A DNA stretch of 64,000 nt from Gelatiniphilus marinus (lineage in GTDB: Bacteria; Bacteroidota; Bacteroidia; Flavobacteriales; Flavobacteriaceae), in assembly GCF_042678305.1 (NCBI RefSeq), contig NZ_JBHUDT010000001.1, one strand, 5' to 3'. Under the pieces are notes generated by a model. The model was not told the origin of the DNA and ran no database searches. It saw only the letters and a program-made list of their open reading frames with translations. A program made the translations under genes and the position numbers. Of this stretch, positions 33,050 to 41,737 are shown in pieces (position 1 is the first letter of the stretch; each line of letters opens with the position of its first letter).

Positions 33050-35362
33050 ATGAGTAAATTGATTTCTAAAATAATCATTGACAATGTAGCCAGTTACAAG
33101 GAACCTACAGAAATTAAAGACTTGAAAAAAATCAATTTCTTTTTTGGTAGTAATGGTACAGGAAAGTCTACCATAGGCAAATATTTACAGGCTTTAAAAG
33201 AAGCAGAAGACAAAGAAAATGTAAAGGAATTTGAGCAATGTTCCATTCAAGGTTATAATCAAGATGAGCATGAGATTATAGTTTTTAGTCAAGATTTTAT
33301 TGAAAGAAATTTTATTAAAGCCAAAGATATAGCTGGCATTTTCACTTTAGATGAAATAAATGATAATATAGAAAAGCAAATCAAAAATGAACAAGACAAA
33401 ATTAATAAATGGAATGAAATTCTAAATAAACTTGAGGAGCAAAAAATAGAACATGAAGATTCGAGAACAAAAATCTATGAAGGTAAAAATGGAATTCTTC
33501 AAAAATGTTGGGACATAAGAAAAAAAGATTTTGAAAATAATTTTTCCAAACTATTTAAAATTTTAGAATTTAAAAAACGTGAAACACATTACAATAAATT
33601 AATATTAATTTTAAAGAACAAAGAAGAACAAAAAATTGACTACGAAAATTTAAAAGATGAATATCAAAAACTATATGAAAAAGTAATATCAAAAATTGAG
33701 CAATCTTTCAATTCAGATATGTACAGAAAAATCAGAAGACTTGAAAGACAAATCAACACTAAATTATCTCTCCCTTTTACGGGAAATAAAGATGTAGATA
33801 TTGCCAATATGATTGAAACTTTAAATATCAATAAATGGGTAGAAGAAAGATATATTCAATTAGACAAATCTACTTTACCACAAAAGTGTCCTTTTTGCCA
33901 AGAAAAAACCATAAATAAAGACTTAATACAACAATTTGATAATTATTTTGATAGAACTTATACAGAAAAAAAAGAGGCTATTAAAAACTTAAAAATCCTC
34001 TATAACTATCACACCAAAGAATTTGTTTCTCATCTAAAGAGTATAAAACTTAACTATCCAAACAAATCTGATTTAAACCAATTAATAAACAAGTTAGAGA
34101 AGTTTTTTGAAAAGCAAGAGAAAATAATTCAGGATAAAATAGATAACACAAATAAAGAGCTTTCAATTACAAGCCTCAATTCATGCATTCAAGACCTAAA
34201 AAGAGTTATTATTACAGTAGACTCTAACAATGAGAATTTTGAAAAACTTGATGAAAAGAGACAAGAATTAATCCAAAAAATATGGAGTTACATGGCATTT
34301 CATGCCAAAGAACCTATTGAAGTATATAAAACCAAGAAAGTTAAAATTGAGAAGAAACTAAAGCAAATTAGAAACATAACTCATTATTTAAAGAATACTA
34401 AAATAAAAAATTCTAAATCTCTAATAGAAGCTAAAAGAAAAGATACTGCTAATACTGATACTGCTAAAGATGAGATAAATGAGATTCTAAAGAGTACAGG
34501 GTTTCATGGTTTTGAAATAGACAAAAAGGATGAAACAGAAAACAATGTCCCAAGATATTATCTAAAAAGACATAATGAAGAAGAAAATGATGTTTTTAGC
34601 ACCTTGAGTGAAGGAGAAAAGAATTTTATTGCATTTTTATATTTCTATTGGCTTTGTAAAGGAACTGATGACCAAAAAAAGAAAAAAGGGAAGAAAAAAA
34701 TAATTGTTATTGATGACCCTGTTTCCAGTTTAGATAGTCAGGCACTTTTTGTGGTAACAACTGTTATTCGTGAATTGATAAAAAATGAAGGACATAGCAA
34801 ACCTCAAAAAAAAGAACTATTAAACAAAAGCATTAACCAAGTCTTTGTGCTTAGTCACAATTTATACTTCTATAATGAAGTGTCATATAATAATGGGTTT
34901 AGACTTATTTGCCAAAATATTAACCATTATAAAATATCCAAGCCATCACATAAATCTTTAATATCTAAAGGTACAGAATATAGTAAAATTGAAAATGATT
35001 ACAATCTTATGTGGAGAGGTCTTTTTGAGCTAAAGGAACAAGAAGGCAGTTTTAATATTGTAATTGGTAATTTGATGAGAAGAATTATCCAAAGCTATTT
35101 ACAATTTACTCACAATCATAATAAAGAAAGAGTGTCTTATGAGGCGCTAACTTGTACAACAAAAAAGATGTTATATGACGCCTTTTCTTCCCAAATTAAT
35201 AAAGAAAGCCATCACATTAACCCAATGGAAGAACTAAGCTTTCAAAGAGTTTCAGGATTTAATAGTTTAGACAACAATACTCTTTTTGAAGTGTTTGAAA
35301 TATTATTTAAAGATATAGGAGGTGAAAATCACTATAAAATAATGGTCAATAGTAGTAATTAA
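33050..35362 (+). CDS. AAA_13 ABC-type ATPase with zinc hook, RloC/PrrC-like
   Basis: The 770-residue protein has an ABC ATPase split by a long coiled coil: Walker A GSNGTGKST (about 33-41), signature LSEGEKNF (about 520), Walker B KIIVIDDPVSSLDS (about 548-562), and an H-loop SHNLYFYNE near 602. The coiled coil (about 105-470) carries a CPFC zinc hook at residues 280-283. This arrangement, plus the C-terminal extension, fits RloC and PrrC-type anticodon-nuclease proteins, which act with restriction systems against phage. The C-terminal domain has NLMRRIIQSYLQF, whose position for the PrrC catalytic Glu is not Glu, and SHHINP, so nuclease activity is uncertain. It overlaps neither neighbour but is 1 bp from res. 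Confidence 0.75.
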   Translation: MSKLISKIIIDNVASYKEPTEIKDLKKINFFFGSNGTGKSTIGKYLQALKEAEDKENVKEFEQCSIQGYNQDEHEIIVFSQDFIERNFIKAKDIAGIFTLDEINDNIEKQIKNEQDKINKWNEILNKLEEQKIEHEDSRTKIYEGKNGILQKCWDIRKKDFENNFSKLFKILEFKKRETHYNKLILILKNKEEQKIDYENLKDEYQKLYEKVISKIEQSFNSDMYRKIRRLERQINTKLSLPFTGNKDVDIANMIETLNINKWVEERYIQLDKSTLPQKCPFCQEKTINKDLIQQFDNYFDRTYTEKKEAIKNLKILYNYHTKEFVSHLKSIKLNYPNKSDLNQLINKLEKFFEKQEKIIQDKIDNTNKELSITSLNSCIQDLKRVIITVDSNNENFEKLDEKRQELIQKIWSYMAFHAKEPIEVYKTKKVKIEKKLKQIRNITHYLKNTKIKNSKSLIEAKRKDTANTDTAKDEINEILKSTGFHGFEIDKKDETENNVPRYYLKRHNEEENDVFSTLSEGEKNFIAFLYFYWLCKGTDDQKKKKGKKKIIVIDDPVSSLDSQALFVVTTVIRELIKNEGHSKPQKKELLNKSINQVFVLSHNLYFYNEVSYNNGFRLICQNINHYKISKPSHKSLISKGTEYSKIENDYNLMWRGLFELKEQEGSFNIVIGNLMRRIIQSYLQFTHNHNKERVSYEALTCTTKKMLYDAFSSQINKESHHINPMEELSFQRVSGFNSLDNNTLFEVFEILFKDIGGENHYKIMVNSSN

Positions 35363-35366
35363 AATA

Positions 35367-35397
35367 ACCCAACCTCCATATAAACAGAGATTGGGTT
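35367..35397. terminator. Bidirectional terminator between the defence operon and the minus-strand backbone
   Basis: AACCCAA and TTGGGTT form a stem between the convergent stops of the RloC-like gene (35362) and DUF3871 (35402). Confidence 0.5.
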
Positions 35398-35401
35398 CTA
35401 C

Positions 35402-36436
35402 TCAACTCAAAAACCAACGATGTTTAGAATCACCATTGATAGCATTTGCCAGACCTTGAGTAAAATCAAAGGCATTGACATTTCTTGATAGAAAAGAGTC
35501 TATGTAAGAGCTCTTATTGGCTCTGGTAAATAAATTATAAACTTTCCACAGGTTTATGTCTCCATTTTCGTTTCTACAAAAGCTTTCATCCTGATAATAG
35601 TCTTTGGCTACTGTAGAAATTTGTCCATCATTAAGCATTAATTCTGGAATTAGAGCCTTTTCCTGTTTAGGTAAAAAGTTATATAATCTTGCTCTACCTA
35701 AAAGTTGAGCAAATTGTTTTTCAGTAATACTCTGTTGTGATAACTGCTTCATTTCCTGTAAATGAGATTGTGCATTGTAATTCTCTATTAAGTCCATAAT
35801 TTTAGACTGTAATTCAGAATAGTTCCCTACTCGCATTTCATCTTGATACCCATCTGTAGAAACACATAGGTTACAACACACCATATTTTGAAAACCTACA
35901 AAGAACTTAAATTTCTCATAAGATTTCCTGTTATACAGGTTTTCTTGGTTGTAAGCTCTTACACCTCCAACTGTTAATGATACATTATGACCATTTATGT
36001 TTTCTGTAATAGATGGTATTCTAATGATAAATGCCATTCTTTCAAAGTACTGTGTTTTTTCATGTTCTAAAAGCTCTTTTACAGGCTTGTAAATAGCATC
36101 AGCAGTTCTCCCTTTAATTTGATGAGAAACTCTAACCTCTGGCACTTCTATTGTATGATGTGAAAAGACTTTACCAACACAATCTTGAGCTATCTCTATA
36201 AACTCTTGATGTGCTAAAGTCTTTTCATTATCTTTTGAAAATACTGGAATAATGCAATCATGCTTTAAAGTAGAAAGGCTAACCTCCTTTGTGTTAGCCT
36301 CTATAAATGGGTTATGTTGATATACTTTATTTTCTGAAGGTATTTGCAAAGGATGCACAATTTCAGGAATACCTTCAGGATTATTAAATACTCCATTACG
36401 TTGCTTGTTAAGCTCTGTTACTGATACTATTTCCAT
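35402..36436 (-). CDS. DUF3871 family protein
   Basis: The 344-residue protein matches DUF3871 as I know it: the segment LTVGGVRAYNQENLYNRKSYEKFKFFVGFQNMVCCNLCVSTDG near 155-200 and WKVYNLFTRANKSSYIDSFLSRNVNAF near 300-326 are typical. The family is found on Bacteroidetes integrative elements and phages, next to recombination ATPases, and is thought to take part in element DNA metabolism; no activity is known. Its first 29 bp overlap the end of the preceding ATPase gene, indicating a translationally coupled pair. Confidence 0.85.
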   Translation of the reverse strand: MEIVSVTELNKQRNGVFNNPEGIPEIVHPLQIPSENKVYQHNPFIEANTKEVSLSTLKHDCIIPVFSKDNEKTLAHQEFIEIAQDCVGKVFSHHTIEVPEVRVSHQIKGRTADAIYKPVKELLEHEKTQYFERMAFIIRIPSITENINGHNVSLTVGGVRAYNQENLYNRKSYEKFKFFVGFQNMVCCNLCVSTDGYQDEMRVGNYSELQSKIMDLIENYNAQSHLQEMKQLSQQSITEKQFAQLLGRARLYNFLPKQEKALIPELMLNDGQISTVAKDYYQDESFCRNENGDINLWKVYNLFTRANKSSYIDSFLSRNVNAFDFTQGLANAINGDSKHRWFLS

Positions 36437-37271
36437 TTTGACTAAAATTTTCTGGTTTAACTAATTGTTCTAACTGGTCTTTTTTAGCTTGATACAAAGC
36501 TTTTAATGGCAACTGAAAACTAGGATACTCTTTGTATAGCTCCATTAACTGACTAACAGATAAGCAATCTTCTATCCTTTGTTTTACATCTTCTTCTTTT
36601 ATAGGAGATGTACACCATTCTAAAATGCGTTTTCCTGTAGAAGTATTTATCATAAATTCAGGCTTTCCAGAAAATAGATTAGTTCTGTCCTTGCTTGCTA
36701 CAGCAAAGTGCTTTATATCTATATCAAACACAATGGTAAACTCATAGGAAACATCATCTCTTTGTACAGCTTTAAGACCAACTTTTTCAGGAACATATTT
36801 TCCATCTTTTTGTTGTAGTACATAATCCTGCTTTGTTCTCATTGTAGCTATAACATGTGCATCACATTGTAAAATCTTATTGATAAATGCTTTTTGTCTA
36901 GGTGTAACTTTGTTCCAATTAGCAAAAGAATTCCCAGGTAGTTTTGAATGGTAATCTAAAAGCTCATCCCACACTTGAGATATAGAATCTAAAATTATCA
37001 CTTCCATTCCTGCTTCTTCACAAACAGAAATAGCTTGGATGAATTTCTCTGGTGTATAAGGTGGTTGTAATGGTAATACATTGTAGTTACCTAAATGAGC
37101 ATAAAGGTCTGCTGAACCATTCTCTGTATCTATTACAGCTACTTTATCCAGTTGGTCATTAGTCAGTCCTTTAGCAAGTAAAAGAGAGCTTAAACTCTTG
37201 CCTGAGCCTGATGAACCTTGCAGAGCCATTTTAATTTTTGCTTGTTGTCTTTCTGATTTTCTTAATTGCAT
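36408..37271 (-). CDS. RecA/Sak4-like AAA ATPase
   Basis: The 287-residue protein opens with MALQGSSGSGKSLSSLLLAKGL, a Walker A near 17-24. It continues with VAVIDTENGSADLYAHL and the Walker B-like EVIILDSISQVWDELLDYH (about 89-107), the layout of phage Sak4/RecA-fold ATPases used for single-strand annealing or recombination. A later segment, KVGLKAVQRDDVSYEFTIVFDID, is shared with phage-encoded members. It precedes DUF3871 in the same operon; the pair probably supports replication or recombination of the island DNA with the DUF3127 protein. Confidence 0.75.
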   Translation of the reverse strand: MQLRKSERQQAKIKMALQGSSGSGKSLSSLLLAKGLTNDQLDKVAVIDTENGSADLYAHLGNYNVLPLQPPYTPEKFIQAISVCEEAGMEVIILDSISQVWDELLDYHSKLPGNSFANWNKVTPRQKAFINKILQCDAHVIATMRTKQDYVLQQKDGKYVPEKVGLKAVQRDDVSYEFTIVFDIDIKHFAVASKDRTNLFSGKPEFMINTSTGKRILEWCTSPIKEEDVKQRIEDCLSVSQLMELYKEYPSFQLPLKALYQAKKDQLEQLVKPENFSQNGNSISNRA

Positions 37272-37349
37272 AATTTTATGTTTTTGAAGGTTAATATTAA
37301 ATTGAATTGTTTTTAAGTTGAATCTGAATAGATTCAGTACATAATGAAA

Positions 37350-37375
37350 AAGACCCTCATAAAATGAGAGTCTTT
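37350..37375 (-). terminator. Hairpin upstream of the Sak4-like gene
   Basis: AAAGACCCTCAT and ATGAGAGTCTTT pair almost fully around a short AAA loop, with T-rich flanks. It separates the helicase-like gene from the Sak4/DUF3871 operon and likely terminates or attenuates between them. Confidence 0.5.
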
Positions 37376-37407
37376 ATTGTTATTTAGGTATTCTTAAAAC
37401 GGCATAG

Positions 37408-37441
37408 TTTTTCCAAAACACTATATAGATGAATGGAAAAA
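37408..37441 (-). terminator. Terminator after the helicase-like gene
   Basis: TTTTTCCA (37408-37415) and TGGAAAAA (37434-37441) form a stem around ACACTATATAGATGA, almost the same as the hairpin at 25746-25779 after the RadC-like gene. It lies 15 bp after the helicase-like stop codon. Confidence 0.55.
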
Positions 37442-37455
37442 GATGTCCTTTTTTT

Positions 37456-39852
37456 TTATAAAATTTCTTCTGGTAAGTCTTTAAAAAGAAGATTAGGTAA
37501 GTTTTCAACTTTTTTTGATTTGACTAAATAAACTCTAGTCTTAACATTATTAACTCTAATTGTATCTTTCTTTTCACAAAAGAAAACATTTATTGTTAAG
37601 TTGTAGATTGTATTCATTTTTTTTGAAGGTAATCGCTCTTTTTCAAAAGTGTTTTTAAGAGGAAAAATCCCTGTACTTAATAAAGTATCATTAGATAAAA
37701 GATATTTAATATCATTCTGAAAACTAATTGCTTTATACTCTACTTCAAATGCTTTTTTTGCTTGCTTATCAATGTAGTTATGTTTCTTATAAGTTTCTAT
37801 ATTTAACTCTATTACATCAACTAAATGTTTCCAATTTTTATAAGCATTAACAATATGCAATTTAGACTCAGGTATTTTCTTAAAATCCTTTGCTTTAATT
37901 GAGCTCATCACACAAGACTTTAGATAAAGTTGAAAAACTTCAGTCTTGGTTGTATCTTGAGAATTAAAGAGTATAATTTTTAAAATATCTAAGAGTACTT
38001 TTGCTTTTTCAGAAGCGCCTATCTTTTTCTTGTCTAGAATTACTATGATAGAAAAAATGAAATTTTTAAACAACTCTATTTTCTCAAAAGGTTTTAAATA
38101 GATATAAAAATAATTTTCTTCTATAACCTCAATATCATAAAGTATGTCTTCAACAATCTTTTCTAACTGCTCATATTGCCAAGGTGTATTTAAGTAAATT
38201 CTTTTTATGAAATTAATATCTTTCAATCTACAGTTTAAAAACTGATTTGTAAGTGATGCCCATAAAATATAAGCTGGTAAATCACCTCCAAAAAAACCTC
38301 TAACTAGATGTTTTTCACCTTTATCTAAATTAAAAATCTCTTTAGTTGGAAACAGTAATCTATTTAATTTCCTATCTCTATTAGCTGTTTCTATTTTTTC
38401 TATTGCAAGTTCAACTTCTCTATAAAGTTTATTGTAGGTCTTATCTAATTCTAAACCTTGACCATTTATATATGAATAATCTATAGTTTTTTCTCCATAC
38501 TTTTTACCCTCTTTAAAAACATCTAATATTGTGTTCTTTTGATTTGCTGTATAACTTAGAGGCAAAGTATCTTCATTAATATCTATGGGAGGAGGCATAA
38601 ACAAATGTATTTCACCTTTTTTTCTTTGCCTTGCCAAAGCCTGTATAACAGTATTAGAACCCATAGTAAAAATCCCCTTATTATTTATGAACTCAACATT
38701 TAAGTCCTTAGGAAAAATCACAATATAAGTGTGCTCCTCATGTTCAATACTAATACCTGTACTAAATTTAGTCCCAATATTAATTTTATCCTTATCATAA
38801 CCAATAGAACCATCATCATGACTAAATGGGTCATTAATACTTTTATTAATATCTGCTTCTCGACTTATAAATAATTGACCAATCCTACTTTTACTACTAG
38901 TCAATTTTTGTACTAGTTTCTTTGAATAGACAAGTATATCAAACTTCTTATCACTATCTAATAACTCTTTTATCAATTCAAAAAGAGTTTCATCTTTTTC
39001 TATATTCCTGTCTATATAAAAGTTTAAAAACAAATCACTTTGTCTCTCTTTTACTGGCAGTCTTGTAGATTCAATAATTTTAATAGTATTATCTGTAAAT
39101 TCTGAAAGATACTTTATGACTTCTTTTGAAGCTTCATTATAAGTTGCACTTACAATATAGTTTTTGTGAACTAAACCATGATAGTTCCATAGCTTGTAGA
39201 TGAACTCTTCTTTAAAGTTATGAATACTGGCATGTATTTCATCAAACACAAAAACTAATTTCATATCCGTTTTTTCACAGTAACCAAGTAACCTATTGAA
39301 ATACTCTGTTTTTTCCCTAGCCTGAAACAAACTCTCTACAGAGTTCCCAAGTAATGCGTTTACAGTTAAAATATGAACATCAAAGTTTCTTATATTAAAC
39401 TTATTGATAACCTCTTCTTCACTGTAAAGACTTCCCCATTCAGATTTTACTTCTTTCTCTTTATTATCAAAATATTTATCAATTTCTAATTGGTTAAAAA
39501 TCCTATGTTTTGAAATGTCATTTTTTATACAAACTTCTTCATACTGCTCTATAAGACTTTTGAAAGGTACTGCAATAACAACAATATAATCTTTGTTATT
39601 AGCAAACTCTTTTATGACCTCTATAATAGCTGTAGTCTTACCTTGACCTACACCAGCATTGATAACAGTAGTATTTTTTTCATGAAGGTCTTTTGTTAAA
39701 ATAGGTATCAAGTTATCACTTAAATAACCTTCATCATTTGGTTCAACAATCTCTTTTGGTTCTACCTTGTATAGGTTTTTATCAAAATCAGTATGATTTA
39801 TTTCTTTAAACTCTATTGGAGTATCTTCAAAAAGGCTGTTATCAAAATCCAT
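37456..39852 (-). CDS. Superfamily 2 helicase-like protein of unknown role
   Basis: The 798-residue protein has an N-terminal Walker A, GVGQGKTT (67-74), followed by VVIAVPFKSLIEQYEEV, a Walker B LVFVFDEIHAS (about 203-213), motif III-like IVSATYNE (about 234) and a motif VI-like VIQALARQRKKGEIHLF (about 408-424). These order as in DEAH-box superfamily 2 ATPases. The C-terminal half (about 450-798) is helical and unfamiliar. It is encoded immediately left of the recombinase gene (48 bp apart), on the same strand, as the first large backbone gene of the island. It is presumably a replication or recombination helicase of the element; a defence role cannot be excluded. Confidence 0.65.
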   Translation of the reverse strand: MDFDNSLFEDTPIEFKEINHTDFDKNLYKVEPKEIVEPNDEGYLSDNLIPILTKDLHEKNTTVINAGVGQGKTTAIIEVIKEFANNKDYIVVIAVPFKSLIEQYEEVCIKNDISKHRIFNQLEIDKYFDNKEKEVKSEWGSLYSEEEVINKFNIRNFDVHILTVNALLGNSVESLFQAREKTEYFNRLLGYCEKTDMKLVFVFDEIHASIHNFKEEFIYKLWNYHGLVHKNYIVSATYNEASKEVIKYLSEFTDNTIKIIESTRLPVKERQSDLFLNFYIDRNIEKDETLFELIKELLDSDKKFDILVYSKKLVQKLTSSKSRIGQLFISREADINKSINDPFSHDDGSIGYDKDKINIGTKFSTGISIEHEEHTYIVIFPKDLNVEFINNKGIFTMGSNTVIQALARQRKKGEIHLFMPPPIDINEDTLPLSYTANQKNTILDVFKEGKKYGEKTIDYSYINGQGLELDKTYNKLYREVELAIEKIETANRDRKLNRLLFPTKEIFNLDKGEKHLVRGFFGGDLPAYILWASLTNQFLNCRLKDINFIKRIYLNTPWQYEQLEKIVEDILYDIEVIEENYFYIYLKPFEKIELFKNFIFSIIVILDKKKIGASEKAKVLLDILKIILFNSQDTTKTEVFQLYLKSCVMSSIKAKDFKKIPESKLHIVNAYKNWKHLVDVIELNIETYKKHNYIDKQAKKAFEVEYKAISFQNDIKYLLSNDTLLSTGIFPLKNTFEKERLPSKKMNTIYNLTINVFFCEKKDTIRVNNVKTRVYLVKSKKVENLPNLLFKDLPEEIL

Positions 39853-39900
39853 GTATAATATTTAACTGTGCCATAAATGTATTACAACACAGTTAATTTA

Positions 39901-41112
39901 TTATCCTTTTTTCTTCAATTTCTTACTTAACTTACTCATTTGACTACTCACCTTGTGCTGAACTACTTTAGCATAATGCCTTTGTGTTATAGAGATACTT
40001 GAATGCCCTAGTAACTCAGAAACTGTTTCAATAGGAATATCATTATAAAGCAAAACTGTAGTCGCAAAAGTCTTCCTAGCTATATGGTGAGTTAATCTTT
40101 TATCAATCTCAACCAACTCCGCTATTTCTTTTAGATAAGAATTAAACTTTTGATTGCTAATCACAGGAAGTAATCTTCCTTCAGGTCTATACTTATCTAG
40201 AATTTTTGATGCAGTAGGTAACAAAGGGATTGAAACTTTAGATTTAGTTTTTTGTCTCATCATTTCAATCCAGATGCCTCCATCAAACCCTTTTATTAAA
40301 TGCTCCTCCTTTAAAGTTGACATTTCTTGATATGCCAGTCCTGTATAACAACAGAAAATGAACATATCCTTAACTTGGTTCAACCTAGCTTGTCTGAAAA
40401 TATGCTTTTCGAGTTTATCTAATTCTTTTTGATTTAGGTAAACTACTTTACTTTCATATTTTTTAGGTTTGTAAAGAATGAATGGGTCTTTCTTCAAATA
40501 GCCTTTTGCTAGTGCTAGTTTAATAATCTTTCTAACACGTTGAATACTCTTATTAATAGTAATCTGCTTTTGTTTCTTTTCAGATTTTAAGTAGAAATCA
40601 AAATCATCTAAAAAGTTTTGATTGATAGATTCTAGTAGTATATCTCCTTTCTTGTATTGGAACCGAATAAAGTTTGAAACATGATTCCTAGCCTCTGTAA
40701 ACTTGTTATAAGTAGACTTTGAGTACTCAATACCTATTAGCTTCTTCATTCTATTGTTATGCAATTCAAATACCTCTAAAAGCGTTTTATTAGCCTTTAC
40801 ATTCTTTCCTACATACTGCAAATAGATATCTTCTACATCAAAACTCTCATTGTTAACTTGTAGCAACAAAAAAGCCTGATTAACTTTTTGCTTAATCAGG
40901 CTCAAATGAGTATTAATGTTTTCATTTTCTTTATTGAGAGGTATTGCTTTTTGTTTTTTACTGTTCCAACAATCTACAACAGTAAATAAGCCTGTAGAGA
41001 ATACTCTTCTTTTTTTTAAATAAGTAATCCTACACTTTATAGGACACTTCTCCTGTTTATTTATTTTGGTTTTGTCAATTAAAAACAAAACACTTAACTT
41101 ATTATATTTCAT
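39901..41112 (-). CDS. Tyrosine recombinase / integrase of the island
   Basis: The 403-residue protein has the N-terminal arm domain and SAM-like core-binding domain of Bacteroidetes integrases (about 1-205) and a C-terminal catalytic domain. The latter shows HHIARKTFATTVLL (His-x-x-Arg box, about 337-349) and LGHSSISITQRHYAKV (His and nucleophile Tyr, near 366-381). The first catalytic Arg box reads TGLAYQE rather than TGLR, as is usual in this Bacteroidetes group (compare IntDOT). The gene stands beside the intact tRNA at the right end, as expected for the enzyme that inserted the island. GTGTGCCTT repeats just upstream may be its arm sites. Confidence 0.92.
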   Translation of the reverse strand: MKYNKLSVLFLIDKTKINKQEKCPIKCRITYLKKRRVFSTGLFTVVDCWNSKKQKAIPLNKENENINTHLSLIKQKVNQAFLLLQVNNESFDVEDIYLQYVGKNVKANKTLLEVFELHNNRMKKLIGIEYSKSTYNKFTEARNHVSNFIRFQYKKGDILLESINQNFLDDFDFYLKSEKKQKQITINKSIQRVRKIIKLALAKGYLKKDPFILYKPKKYESKVVYLNQKELDKLEKHIFRQARLNQVKDMFIFCCYTGLAYQEMSTLKEEHLIKGFDGGIWIEMMRQKTKSKVSIPLLPTASKILDKYRPEGRLLPVISNQKFNSYLKEIAELVEIDKRLTHHIARKTFATTVLLYNDIPIETVSELLGHSSISITQRHYAKVVQHKVSSQMSKLSKKLKKKG

Positions 41113-41154
41113 AATGTTCTGTTTTAAATTTTGGGGTACTTTTTTTAAATAAGG

Positions 41155-41175
41155 GTGTGCCTTTTTGTGTGCCTT
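41155..41175. other. Candidate integrase arm-type sites
   Basis: GTGTGCCTT occurs at 41155-41163 and 41167-41175, 12 bp apart, between the integrase gene and the tRNA, and once more at 23262-23270 just inside the left end. Such repeats inside both ends suit arm-type binding sites. Confidence 0.4.
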
Positions 41176-41255
41176 TTTTTAGTTAAATGAAGGTAATCTG
41201 TACTTTAGTAAGAATCTAAAATAATTGCCAAACAGCTGAGTTTACTGCATAAAAA

Positions 41256-41281
41256 AAGAGTAACCATTTCTGATTACTCTT
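41256..41281 (-). terminator. New terminator for tRNA-fMet supplied by the island
   Basis: AAGAGTAA (41256-41263) pairs with TTACTCTT (41274-41281), and on the minus strand the hairpin is followed by a T-run. It replaces the original terminator at 23139-23164, which integration moved 18 kb away. Confidence 0.7.
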
Positions 41282-41284
41282 ACT

Positions 41285-41360
<76 letters not shown>

Positions 41361-41480
41361 ATATAATTTTAAAAATGATTGTTTTAGCTTTTAACTATCG
41401 GTCCATAATGCCGATCAAATCATTTCCGACTGCAAATATACAACCCTTTTTAAATTTAGCAACAATAAATCAATAAAATA

Positions 41481-41663
41481 TTATTGCTCTATGCTATCTG
41501 CCTGAAAATGTGTTAATTTTAAATTTAAAAATTTAACAGAAACTTGAATGGGGTTGCAACAAACCTCGCAATCTTCAATATAAACCTGATTGGATACAGA
41601 GCTATCCAACAACATAGAAATAGTTTCCCAACAATATGGGCAAGTAAAATAATGCGCTTCCAT
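41481..41663 (-). CDS. CPXCG-motif cysteine-rich small protein
   Basis: The 60-residue protein begins MEAHYFTCPYCWETISMLLDSS and has a second cysteine pair in CEVCCNPIQV, forming a zinc ribbon of the CPXCG family. Here the fifth residue of the signature is Trp rather than Gly (CPYCW). Members are small cytoplasmic proteins of unknown function in proteobacteria and Bacteroidetes. It is the first chromosomal gene beyond the island. Confidence 0.85.
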   Translation of the reverse strand: MEAHYFTCPYCWETISMLLDSSVSNQVYIEDCEVCCNPIQVSVKFLNLKLTHFQADSIEQ

Positions 41664-41737
41664 TTGAGTTTAAAATAAAAAAAAGATAACAATAAATTGC
41701 TATCCTTTTCTAATTTATAAAACTAATTTAACTCAAA

